The notes under the pieces were generated by a model. That model saw only the letters and a program-made list of their open reading frames with translations. It ran no database searches and was not told where the DNA came from. Of a stretch of DNA of 64,000 nucleotides, positions 16,804-25,438 are shown piece after piece (the stretch's first letter is position 1; the number at the start of each line of letters is the position of its first letter). A program made the translations under genes and the position numbers. Source of the stretch: Janthinobacterium lividum (GTDB taxonomy: Bacteria; Pseudomonadota; Gammaproteobacteria; Burkholderiales; Burkholderiaceae_D); NCBI RefSeq assembly GCF_011601275.1, contig NZ_JAAOLY010000002.1:62001-126000 (forward strand), in the 5' to 3' direction.

Positions 16804-19089
16804 TCACATCGACTTTACTGCCTCCTTCATACGCTGAGGCAAGGCCTGCGCAGGTCCCTTTTCCATCAATCCCAGCACCACCTGCAGCGCCATGGCGATG
16901 GCGCCGCCGATGAAGACCACGTCGCCGAAAGTACGCACCCAGCGCAGGTTCTGCAGCAGCGGCTGCTGCATGAACGCTTCGCTGCGCGCATACCACAGGC
17001 CTTCCGTCACACTGGCGTGGAACTGGATGATGCCTATCGGCAGCAAGCTGGTAAAGATCATCAGCACCAAACCTGCATTCAAGCCCCAGAACGCCGTCTT
17101 CATCAAGGCAGGGCTGAAGCGGTAGTCGGGACGCAGATAGCGCAGCACCAGCAAGGTAAAGCCCAGCGCCAGGAAACCGTACACGCCGAACAGCGCCGCA
17201 TGCGCATGCACGGGGGTCGTGTTCAAACCCTGGATGTAGTACAAGGCGACGGGCGGATTGATCATGAAGCCCAGCACGCCCGCGCCCAGCATGTTCCAGA
17301 AGGCGACGGCGACAAAGCACATCAGCGGCCAGCGCAGGTTTTCCATCCATGGCGCGCGCTCCTTCAGGCGCCAGTTTTCCCACGCTTCATGTCCCAGCAC
17401 GATCAGCGGCACCACTTCCAGCGCACTGAAGCTCGCGCCGATGGCCATCACGGGCGTGGTGGTGCCGGCGAAGTACAGGTGGTGGAAAGTGCCGGGTATC
17501 CCGCCCAGCATAAACAGCGAGGCAGAGGCCAGGCTGGCCGCCGTAGCCATGCGCACCGACACCAGGCCCAGGGTCGAGAAGATGAAGGCCAGCGCCGTCG
17601 TGGCGAACACTTCGAAGAAACCCTCCACCCACAGGTGCACCACCCACCAGCGCCAGTATTCCATCACGGACAAGTGCGTGCGTTCGCCGTAGAACAGGCC
17701 GGCGCCGTAGAACAGGCCGATGGCGCCCACGGATGCGGTCAAGAGCGCCAGCAAATTCTTGTCGCCGCCCGGCTTGCGCAGGGCCGGCACGACGCCGCGC
17801 AGCATCAAGACGAGCCACAGCAAAATGCCCACGTATTTACCGATCTGCCACAAGCGTCCCAGGTCCACATATTCATAACCCTGGTGGCCCAGCCAGAAAT
17901 TCCACTCGGGCGGCATCACTTGCGCGATGGCCAGGTAGTTGCCGATGAACGAGCCGACAACGACGGCGACGAGGGCCCAGAACAGCACGTCGACACCGAG
18001 GCGCTGCCACTTGGGGTCCTTGCCGCCATTGATCAGGGGCGCGAGGAACAGGCCGGCGGCCAGAAAGCCCGTGGCAATCCAGAACAGCGCGGCCTGGATA
18101 TGCCAGGTGCGCGTGAGCGCATACGGGAACCAGCGCGACACGTCGATGCCGTAGAACTGCTGCCCTTCCACCGTGTAGTGCGCCGTGAAGCCGCCGATGA
18201 AGACCTGGAAGATGAACAGCGCCACCACGAGGAACAGATATTTCCCCAGTCCCCGCTGCGAAGGCGTCAGCGCGAACGTGGTGAGCGGGTCGCGCGGACC
18301 GGCCGCCGGCAGCGCTTCGTCATGGTCGCGCAAGAAGGCCCAGCCCCAGACGAGGAAGCCCACGCCTGCCAGCAGCACCACCACGCTGGCAACCGACCAG
18401 ACGAGGTTTTCGCCGCTGGGCTGGTTGCCGATCAGCGGTTCGTGCGGCCAGTTGTTCGTATAGGTCACTTTCTGGCCAGGACGTTCGGTGGCGGCCGCCC
18501 ACGCCGTCCAGAAGAAGAACTGCGTCATCTGCGCGCGCCGCTCGGCGCTGGGCAGGGTGTTTTCCTTCATGGCGAAGTGTTCGCGGCTGGCGTGCAGCGT
18601 CGGCGCGTCGGAAAACAGCTGGTCGTAATAATGCGCCGTGTTGGCGATCGCTTGCACGCGGCGCGGCGACAGTCGCAGCACTTGCGCATCATCGGTCCGG
18701 TTGCCCCGGTATTCAAGCTTGAGCGCTTCGCGCAGCGCCGCCTGCGCGGGGCCGTCGAGCGCCGCATAGGCCTTGCCATGCTGCTCTTGCGCGGCCAGTT
18801 CCAGCCAGGCCGTCAGTTCGCGGTGCAGCCAGTCGGCCGTCCAGTCGGGCGCCTGGTAGGCGCCGTGGCCCCAGATGGAGCCCAGCTGCATGCCGCCGAC
18901 CGATTGCCAGGCCGTCTGGCCGTCGAGGATGCCCTCGCGGTCGAACAGCTGCCGGCCATCCTGCGCCAGCACTTGCGCAGGGATGGGCGGCGCCTGCCGG
19001 TAGACTTCCGTGCCGTAGTAGCCGAGCAGCGAAAACGTCACGATCAGCACACCGATCAGGGTGAACCAGAGTTTTTTGTAGGGACCCAT
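16804..19089 (-). CDS. norB: Quinol-dependent nitric-oxide reductase (qNor)
   Basis: A 761-aa inner-membrane enzyme reducing NO to N2O with electrons from quinol. The long N-terminal part (first helix 9-29, then a cytochrome-c-like periplasmic domain without a CxxCH heme site, to about 220) marks the single-subunit qNor type. About 13 further helices form the haem-copper-oxidase-like core with metal-ligand segments RTWHIQAALFW, GIPGTFHHLYF and PVHAHAALFGVYG. Length agrees with qNor (about 750-765). It is the last gene of nirK-ric-norB, 14 bp after ric. It would remove the NO made by NirK. Confidence 0.95.
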   Translation of the reverse strand: MGPYKKLWFTLIGVLIVTFSLLGYYGTEVYRQAPPIPAQVLAQDGRQLFDREGILDGQTAWQSVGGMQLGSIWGHGAYQAPDWTADWLHRELTAWLELAAQEQHGKAYAALDGPAQAALREALKLEYRGNRTDDAQVLRLSPRRVQAIANTAHYYDQLFSDAPTLHASREHFAMKENTLPSAERRAQMTQFFFWTAWAAATERPGQKVTYTNNWPHEPLIGNQPSGENLVWSVASVVVLLAGVGFLVWGWAFLRDHDEALPAAGPRDPLTTFALTPSQRGLGKYLFLVVALFIFQVFIGGFTAHYTVEGQQFYGIDVSRWFPYALTRTWHIQAALFWIATGFLAAGLFLAPLINGGKDPKWQRLGVDVLFWALVAVVVGSFIGNYLAIAQVMPPEWNFWLGHQGYEYVDLGRLWQIGKYVGILLWLVLMLRGVVPALRKPGGDKNLLALLTASVGAIGLFYGAGLFYGERTHLSVMEYWRWWVVHLWVEGFFEVFATTALAFIFSTLGLVSVRMATAASLASASLFMLGGIPGTFHHLYFAGTTTPVMAIGASFSALEVVPLIVLGHEAWENWRLKERAPWMENLRWPLMCFVAVAFWNMLGAGVLGFMINPPVALYYIQGLNTTPVHAHAALFGVYGFLALGFTLLVLRYLRPDYRFSPALMKTAFWGLNAGLVLMIFTSLLPIGIIQFHASVTEGLWYARSEAFMQQPLLQNLRWVRTFGDVVFIGGAIAMALQVVLGLMEKGPAQALPQRMKEAVKSM

Positions 19090-19103
19090 GGGTCTTTCCT
19101 TTG

Positions 19104-19781
19104 TCAGTGCACCACGGCCGGCGCAAAGCGCTCGAACAGGATATTGTTTTCAGTGTGAATATGCGCCATCAGGTCTTCGCGGAAGGTGCGCAAGCCCGTG
19201 TACAGCGCGCGCCAGGTGGTGCAGGCGCCGGCCGGCGCGGTGATGTCGTTCGTCATCGCCTCCATCGCGCGCAAGGCCACGCCGTGGTCGTCGTGCTCCA
19301 TGCGCATCACGTTGATGGGTGCGCCGGCCCGGGGGCCCTGGCCGCGCACGATCATGGGGAACAGCACGTCTTCTTCCTTGCGCATATGGCTTTCCAGTTC
19401 CTGCGCCATGGCCGACAGGTGCTCCGCCAGCCCGTGCGGACAGTCGGCGCGGTCGCCATGCACCTGCTCGACCTTGCGCGCCAGGCGTATCAGCTCGGGC
19501 AGCTGCTCGCGGTGCACGGCGTGGTAGCGCGACAGGATGTGTTCCACCAGCTCGGCGGCCGAAGCTTCCTGCCAGTCACGCTCGCCGCTGGCGTCAGCCC
19601 GTCCCGCCAGCACCTGCAGTTCCTTGACGATGGGCGCCGTGTCCACGCCGGCCGCTTCGGCCGCCGCGCGCAGGGTCTTGTTGCCGCCGCAGCAGAAATC
19701 CAGGCGGTGGGCATCGAACAGGCGCGTGGCGCCGGGGATGCGGCGGGCCAGCTGGCCCAGGGATAGCTCGATCATTTCCAT
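19104..19781 (-). CDS. ric: Iron-sulfur cluster repair di-iron protein (RIC/YtfE/ScdA)
   Basis: A 225-aa hemerythrin-like di-iron protein that repairs Fe-S centres damaged by NO or peroxide. The N-terminal ScdA-type segment ATRLFDAHRLDFCCGGNKTL has the conserved Cys pair. The hemerythrin-like His/Glu set follows (YHAVHREQLPEL, ESHMRKEEDVLFPMI, MRMEHDDHG, MAHIHTENNILFERF). It lies between nirK (29-bp gap) and norB (14-bp gap), all on the minus strand, so repair is produced together with NO-generating and NO-consuming enzymes. E. coli ytfE is itself an NO-response gene, in line with this placement. Confidence 0.93.
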   Translation of the reverse strand: MEMIELSLGQLARRIPGATRLFDAHRLDFCCGGNKTLRAAAEAAGVDTAPIVKELQVLAGRADASGERDWQEASAAELVEHILSRYHAVHREQLPELIRLARKVEQVHGDRADCPHGLAEHLSAMAQELESHMRKEEDVLFPMIVRGQGPRAGAPINVMRMEHDDHGVALRAMEAMTNDITAPAGACTTWRALYTGLRTFREDLMAHIHTENNILFERFAPAVVH

Positions 19782-19810
19782 AATGGTTCCTTGAGGATGA
19801 ATAGGTAGAT

Positions 19811-21280
19811 TTATTGCACCGCGCCCGCGTGGTAGACGCCGGGCACGGGTTCGCCAGTCACTTCCAGCACGCCCACGGCTCCCTTGCCGGCGCGCGACAG
19901 CGCATGGTCGACCAGCAGATAGCTGCCAGGGTGCTGTACCTTGAGTTCGACGATGGTCGCGCCACCCGGTGCCACCAGGGTGGTCTGCACGTCGTGTTTC
20001 GGGCTGCTGATCGAGCCTTCGCTGTACACCTTGTCGAAGATCTCGCCGATGATGTGGAACGATGAAATCTTGTTCGGGCCGCCGACGCCAAAGTAGATGC
20101 GCACCGTCTCGCCCACTTTCGCCTGCAGTTTGTGCGTCTTGCTCAGGGCGCCCACTTCGCCATTGAAGACGTAGTAGTCGGGCAGTTCATTGGCCATTTT
20201 TTCCAGGTTCGCTTCCTGGTGCACGGGCGCGCCGTGCGGACGGCCCGTGTACATCTCGCCCTGCATCACGTAATACTCACGGTCCACCTTGGACAGGCCG
20301 CCTTCCGGTTCGACCAGGATCATGCCGTACATGCCGGCCGCGATATGCTGCGGCACCAGCGGCGTGGCGCAGTGGTACACGAACAGGCCCGGGTTGAGCG
20401 CCTTGAAGGTGACGGTCTTTTCCTGGCCCGGCGCCACCTGCGTGTGCTGTCCGCCGCCATGGCCGCCGGTCACGGCGTGCAGGTCGATCGAGTGGATCAT
20501 CTTGCTGTCCTTGGCGTTGAACAGGGTCAGTTCCACCGTGTCGCCCACCTTCGCGCGCAGCATGGGGCCGGGCACCTGGCGATTGAAAGTCCAGTAGGTA
20601 AAACTGGTGCCGTCATCGAGCTTGCCCGGCAGTTCCACCGTCTCCATACGGTATTTCAGGGTTTGCGGCGCGCGTGCGCCGATGGCGGTCGGCACGGAGG
20701 CGGGATTGGCCGCCACGTTGACGGCCGAAGGATCGGGGCCGCGCATCGGCGACGGCGCGGGCGTGTACAGGGCCAGCGCCGCGGCCTGGCTCGATTCGCT
20801 GGCAGCCTTCGGCGCCGCCGTCTCGGCCAGCGAAGTGCCGCTCACTTCCAGCTTGCCTTCCATGCCGATCTGGCGGTGGCCGGGGATCGAGCAGTAATAG
20901 GTGAACGTGCCGGCGCGCGTGACCTTGAAGCGCACGGTGGTGCTGCCGCTGTTGGCGCTGAACTTGGCGGATGCGACGTTCAGTTCCGGGATCAGCAGAT
21001 CGTGCTCGGCACCTTCGCCGCTTTTCAGCACGAGTTCCACCGTGTCGCCCACCTTGGCCGCCAGCACGGGGTTGACCTGGCCCTTGGCGTCGATGAAGAC
21101 CATCTTGCCGTCGACGATATTGGTTTGCAGTTCGTAGCGTTTCAGCGTGGCGGCGGCAGAAGATTTAGCGGCAGTGGCGGCGGCACTGGCCGGCAGGCTG
21201 GCCTGGGCTTGCACGGACAGGGGCATGGCCAGTACGCAGACGGCGGCGGCAATGGCGTGGAGGGAGGGAGTCGTTTTCAT
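19811..21280 (-). CDS. nirK: Copper nitrite reductase NirK with extra N-terminal cupredoxin domain
   Basis: A 489-aa periplasmic enzyme reducing nitrite to NO. A signal peptide covers about 1-27. An added cupredoxin domain (about 47-147) carries its own type-1 copper set His93, Cys130, His135, Met140. The catalytic core (about 200-480) resembles AniA-type NirK: type-1 ligands His263, Cys304, His312, Met317; type-2 ligands His268, His303, His460; catalytic Asp266 and His409 (SSFHIIGEIFDKV). Two-domain enzymes are about 370-390 aa, so the extra domain explains the length and could act as a built-in electron donor. First gene of the operon, behind a sigma-54-type promoter. Confidence 0.95.
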   Translation of the reverse strand: MKTTPSLHAIAAAVCVLAMPLSVQAQASLPASAAATAAKSSAAATLKRYELQTNIVDGKMVFIDAKGQVNPVLAAKVGDTVELVLKSGEGAEHDLLIPELNVASAKFSANSGSTTVRFKVTRAGTFTYYCSIPGHRQIGMEGKLEVSGTSLAETAAPKAASESSQAAALALYTPAPSPMRGPDPSAVNVAANPASVPTAIGARAPQTLKYRMETVELPGKLDDGTSFTYWTFNRQVPGPMLRAKVGDTVELTLFNAKDSKMIHSIDLHAVTGGHGGGQHTQVAPGQEKTVTFKALNPGLFVYHCATPLVPQHIAAGMYGMILVEPEGGLSKVDREYYVMQGEMYTGRPHGAPVHQEANLEKMANELPDYYVFNGEVGALSKTHKLQAKVGETVRIYFGVGGPNKISSFHIIGEIFDKVYSEGSISSPKHDVQTTLVAPGGATIVELKVQHPGSYLLVDHALSRAGKGAVGVLEVTGEPVPGVYHAGAVQ

Positions 21281-21324
21281 CAGGCTTTCCTTGGTCTTGT
21301 ATGCCGGTTCGGCACTCTTACCTA

Positions 21325-21340
21325 GGCAATCCGTGTGCCA
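21325..21340 (-). promoter_or_regulatory. Sigma-54 (-24/-12) promoter for nirK-ric-norB
   Basis: The minus strand reads TGGCACACGGATTGCC, matching the sigma-54 consensus TGGCACR-N4-TTGCW except for the last base. The implied start of transcription is near 21314, giving a leader of about 34 bases to the nirK ATG. A sigma-54 activator of the NorR type is encoded divergently. Confidence 0.8.
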
Positions 21341-21348
21341 GGAAAAAC

Positions 21349-21362
21349 TTGTTTTAAATCAA
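21349..21362. promoter_or_regulatory. FNR/CRP-like box upstream of nirK
   Basis: TTGTT-TTAA-ATCAA differs in one base from the FNR/DNR half-site pair TTGAT-N4-ATCAA. Its centre falls about 41.5 bases before the predicted nirK start, the usual activating distance for this regulator family. It may add oxygen or NO control. Confidence 0.4.
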
Positions 21363-21380
21363 CGATTTGAAAAATGCACG

Positions 21381-21416
21381 GTCGGCATGACCCTCTTTGA
21401 GCGTGGTCCGTTGTAC
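21381..21416. promoter_or_regulatory. Two NorR-type GT-N7-AC sites
   Basis: GTCGGCATGAC (21381-21391) and GTCCGTTGTAC (21406-21416) both fit the GT-N7-AC core recognised by NorR. They lie about 70-100 bases upstream of the predicted sigma-54 start of nirK, a typical enhancer distance, and just before norR. Confidence 0.6.
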
Positions 21417-21430
21417 CCTGCATGGTACTT

Positions 21431-22987
21431 ATGACCACCACCGCCATCCACCTGCTGCTGCTCACCGACCTGGTCGCCGACCTGCCCGTGGCCGTGCGCC
21501 TGCAGCGCCTCGTCGGCAGCCTGCGCGCGCACTTCGGCTGCGAGGCCGTGGCCTTGCTCAAGCTCGATGGCGAGCATTTGCGCCCCGTGGCGATGGCCGG
21601 CCTGGCCAGCGACGCGCTGGGACGCCGCTTCGCCGTCGCCGACCATCCGCGCCTGGCCGCCATCCTGCAACGGCGCGGCGTGTTGTGCTTCCATCACGAC
21701 AGTTCCCTGCCCGATCCCTACGATGGCCTGATCGCCGAGCGGGCCGGCGAGCCGCTGCCCGTGCATGACTGCATGGGCATGGCGCTGGACCTGGAAGGCG
21801 AACGCTGGGGCGTGATCACGCTCGACGCGCTGCAGGTAGGCACCTTCGACGGACAGGCCCAGCGCGACCTGGGCGAACTGGCCTGCGCCATCGAAGCGGC
21901 CGTGCGCGTGACCCGCCTGGAAACGGAAATCCGCGCCCTGCGCCTGTCGGGCGGCGCCATGCTGGCCGATGCGCAAGCGCCTCGCGAGGAACACGATTTC
22001 GTGGGCCAGAGCAGCGCCATCACGCACTTGCTGCACGAATTGCAGGTGGTCGCCGATTCCGAGCTGCCCGTACTGCTGCTGGGCGAAACGGGCGTGGGCA
22101 AGGAGCTGTGCGCGCACCGCCTGCATCGGCTGTCGCGCCGCGCGGGCAAGCCTTTGATCCACGTCAATTGCGCGGCCTTGCCCGAGTCGCTGGCCGAAAG
22201 CGAATTGTTCGGCCATGTGCGCGGTGCGTTTTCCGGCGCCGTCAGCGACCGGCCCGGGCGCTTCGAGGCGGCCGAAGGAGGCACCCTGTTTCTCGATGAA
22301 GTGGGCGAATTGCCATTGTCGATACAGGCCAAGCTGCTGCGCACCTTGCAAAATGGCGAAATCCAGCGCCTGGGCGCGGACCGGCCGCGCCGGGTCAACG
22401 TGCGCGTGATCGCCGCCACCAACCGCAGCTTGCGCGAACACGTGCGCGACGGCTCGTTCCGCGCCGACCTGTACCACCGTTTATCCGTGTATCCCGTGCC
22501 GATTCCGCCGCTGCGCGAGCGGGGCAATGACGTGCTGCTGCTGGCGGGCGGCTTCCTGGAACTGAACCGCGCGCGCCTGGGCTTGCGCAGCCTGCGCCTG
22601 TCCGCCGCGGCGGAAAACGCCCTGTGCCACTACCGCTGGCCGGGCAATGTGCGCGAACTCGAACATGTGATCAGCCGGGCAGCGCTGAAAGCCGTGATAC
22701 GCGGCGCGGACCGCAAGGACATCGTGACCCTGGAAACGGATATGCTCGACCTCGACGCGCTGGAAGCGCCGGCCGGCACGGAGGCGCTGCCGTTGCCGCC
22801 AGCCGCGTGCGGCACGCCAGCGGCGCCGCTGCTATCGATGCATCAGATCGTGGAAGCGAGCCAGCGCCAGGCCATCCGGCAAGCGCTGGTGCAGCATCAG
22901 GATAACTGGGCCGCCGCCGCGCGGCAGTTGGGGCTGGACGCCAGCAATCTGCATAAACTTGCTCGCCGGGTGGGGCTGAAAGCCTGA
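21431..22987 (+). CDS. norR: NorR, NO-sensing sigma-54 activator
   Basis: A 518-aa regulator (521 from an ATG at 21422). The N-terminal GAF domain (about 10-180) keeps the residues proposed to hold the non-haem iron that binds NO in E. coli NorR: Arg in LGRRFAV, Asp in SLPDPYDG, and His and Cys in VHDCMG. The central AAA+ domain has Walker A GETGVGKE, sigma-54 contact loop GAFSGA (a GAFTGA variant) and Walker B GGTLFLDEVGEL. The C-terminus is a Fis-type helix-turn-helix (NWAAAARQLGLDASNLHKLARRVGL). It is divergent from nirK, whose promoter region carries matching sites. Confidence 0.93.
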   Translation: MTTTAIHLLLLTDLVADLPVAVRLQRLVGSLRAHFGCEAVALLKLDGEHLRPVAMAGLASDALGRRFAVADHPRLAAILQRRGVLCFHHDSSLPDPYDGLIAERAGEPLPVHDCMGMALDLEGERWGVITLDALQVGTFDGQAQRDLGELACAIEAAVRVTRLETEIRALRLSGGAMLADAQAPREEHDFVGQSSAITHLLHELQVVADSELPVLLLGETGVGKELCAHRLHRLSRRAGKPLIHVNCAALPESLAESELFGHVRGAFSGAVSDRPGRFEAAEGGTLFLDEVGELPLSIQAKLLRTLQNGEIQRLGADRPRRVNVRVIAATNRSLREHVRDGSFRADLYHRLSVYPVPIPPLRERGNDVLLLAGGFLELNRARLGLRSLRLSAAAENALCHYRWPGNVRELEHVISRAALKAVIRGADRKDIVTLETDMLDLDALEAPAGTEALPLPPAACGTPAAPLLSMHQIVEASQRQAIRQALVQHQDNWAAAARQLGLDASNLHKLARRVGLKA

Positions 22988-23001
22988 GCCGGCGTTACCG
23001 C

Positions 23002-23346
23002 TCAGCGGTGGGTCACCAGGCTGGTCGGCAAGCTGTGCAGATAGGCGGCCAGGTCCTTGATGTCCTGGTTGCTCAACGGTTTTACCTGGCCCGTCATGAT
23101 GGCGTTATTGCGGCCGTTGGCCTTGTCGCCCCGTTTATACGCGGTCAGCGCGTGTTCCAGGTAATCCTTGTGCTGGCCCGCCAGTTTCGGGTACGACGGG
23201 TCGATGGGCGAGCCGTAATCCTTGCCGTGGCAGGTGGCGCAACTGTACTTTTCGGCCAGGGCTTTACCCGTATTGATATTGCCGGCGGCGCTGGCGGAAA
23301 ACGAGACGGTGGCGCAAACGAGGGCGGCGAGTAGTGTTTTCATCAT
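23002..23346 (-). CDS. Small periplasmic cytochrome c (class I)
   Basis: A 114-aa mono-haem cytochrome with a signal peptide (about 1-20, ends SASA), haem site CATCHG, and distal Met likely in the MTGQVKPLSNQDI segment. The pattern LAGQHKDYLEHALTAYKRGDKANGRNN is typical of the c4/c553-like family of small electron carriers. It lies 11 bp after a related cytochrome gene and converges on norR (14-base gap). Proximity to nirK suggests electron delivery to nitrite reductase, but this is inference. Either of two adjacent ATGs could start it. Confidence 0.9.
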   Translation of the reverse strand: MMKTLLAALVCATVSFSASAAGNINTGKALAEKYSCATCHGKDYGSPIDPSYPKLAGQHKDYLEHALTAYKRGDKANGRNNAIMTGQVKPLSNQDIKDLAAYLHSLPTSLVTHR

Positions 23347-23357
23347 CTGGCTGGTCC

Positions 23358-23687
23358 TCAGTTCGGCTTGGCTTGTTGCGCGTAATACGCGGCGACATCG
23401 GCGATATCCTGGTCCGACAGGCTGCTGGCGATGCCCTTCATGCTGGGGTGCTTGCGGTCGCCCTTCTTGTACGCTTGCAGCGCATTCTCGATATATTTTG
23501 CCGGCTGGCCGCCGATCATCGGCACCTGGAACACTTCAGGGAAGGTTGCCTTGTAACCGGGAATGCCGTGGCAGCCGATACACATTTCCACCTTGGCAGG
23601 GGCTGCCTTGGCGTTTCCTACAATGTCAGCCGCTGTGACGGCATTTGCTATGCCGGCAAGCACGAGAAGTGCAAATATTTTTTTCAT
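23358..23687 (-). CDS. Small periplasmic cytochrome c (class I)
   Basis: A 109-aa mono-haem cytochrome with signal peptide MKKIFALLVLAGIANAVTA (cleavage before AD). The haem motif is CIGCHG, and the c4-like segment is MIGGQPAKYIENALQAYKKG, with a likely Met ligand in HPSMKGIASSLSDQDI. The start MKKIF is chosen because the hydrophobic signal begins there; the reading frame extends upstream without coding features. Its arrangement with the next cytochrome suggests a duplicated pair with similar fold but modest identity. A 233-bp gap, without recognised elements, separates it from the divergent MoxR gene. Confidence 0.9.
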   Translation of the reverse strand: MKKIFALLVLAGIANAVTAADIVGNAKAAPAKVEMCIGCHGIPGYKATFPEVFQVPMIGGQPAKYIENALQAYKKGDRKHPSMKGIASSLSDQDIADVAAYYAQQAKPN

Positions 23688-23920
23688 AGTGGCAATGTGA
23701 ACAAAGGTAATCGGAGAAACGCCAGAGCTGGTTTTTATTGATTTTATGTGTTGACAATTAAGGTTGCCAATTAATCTGCTGCTTGCCGATTCTAGCCAAG
23801 ATATTCTTGCAAGTCCACCTATAAAACCCGCATTGTAGGCAGGCAGGCACAGGCCGTCCGCGTGGCAGTACGCCACAGTTCTGTTTATACTCACCATTTC
23901 CCCACTTTGGCAGAACGCTC

Positions 23921-24790
<870 letters not shown>

Positions 24791-24799
24791 GGAGCGCCG

Positions 24800-25438
24800 G
24801 TGAACGACATCAGCTCCGACAAGGTCTTCGTCCCCCTGGAACTGCACGGCATCCGCCTCGAAGCGCTGGCGCCGCACCATGCGGCCGGCCTGCGCGCGGC
24901 GGCCATGGATGGCGAACTGTGGAATCTGCGCGTCACCTCCGTGCCCGAACCGGAGCAGGTGGACCAGTACATTTTCAAGGGCATCGAGATGCGCCCCACG
25001 CGCTTCGCCTTTGCCGTCGTCGACGCGGCCAGCGGCGAGGTGCTCGGCACCACCAGCTATCACGACGTGGTGCCGGCCATCGGACGCCTGGAAATCGGCT
25101 ACACCTGGTATGCGAAGCGCTGCCAGCGCAGCCACGTCAACACCACCTGCAAATTGCTGCTGCTGGCGCACGCCTTCGACACGCTCGGCTACGCGCTGGT
25201 GGGCCTGCGCACCGACAATTTCAACCACGCCTCGCAGGCGGCCATCGAACGCCTGGGCGCGAAAAAGGATGGCGTGCTGCGCCACCATGCGCTGCGCCGC
25301 GACGGCACCGTGCGCGACACCGTCATGTACAGCATCACGCGCGGCGAGTGGCCGGAAATCGCCGCCCATTTGCGCTACAAGCTGGCGCAGCGCCCCATCG
25401 CCGCACTGCCCCGCGCGGGAGAGCGCGCGCCATGCTGA
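24800..25438 (+). CDS. GNAT-family N-acetyltransferase (RimJ/RimL-like)
   Basis: A 212-aa acetyltransferase-like protein. The start is a GTG at 24800 with AAGGAG 5 bases ahead. The GNAT fold signals are LGTTSYHDVVPAIGRLEIGYTW, then the RimJ-like YAKRCQRSHVNTTCKLLLLAHAF and the segment NFNHASQAAIERLGAKKDG. These resemble protein N-terminal and ribosomal-protein acetyltransferases. It overlaps the following VWA gene by 7 bp, so it is embedded in the MoxR-VWA transcript. This may reflect a modification step in that system or mere co-transcription. The substrate is unknown. Confidence 0.88.
   Translation: MNDISSDKVFVPLELHGIRLEALAPHHAAGLRAAAMDGELWNLRVTSVPEPEQVDQYIFKGIEMRPTRFAFAVVDAASGEVLGTTSYHDVVPAIGRLEIGYTWYAKRCQRSHVNTTCKLLLLAHAFDTLGYALVGLRTDNFNHASQAAIERLGAKKDGVLRHHALRRDGTVRDTVMYSITRGEWPEIAAHLRYKLAQRPIAALPRAGERAPC

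Noticed and set aside
17017..19158. A 713-codon plus-strand frame opposite norB
   Set aside because: norB is certain from its haem-copper oxidase motifs; the opposite frame is Arg/His/Gln-rich noise.
23688..23920. Search for a regulator site between the cytochrome and MoxR genes
   Set aside because: Only AT-rich stretches are seen; no symmetric or consensus site strong enough to report.
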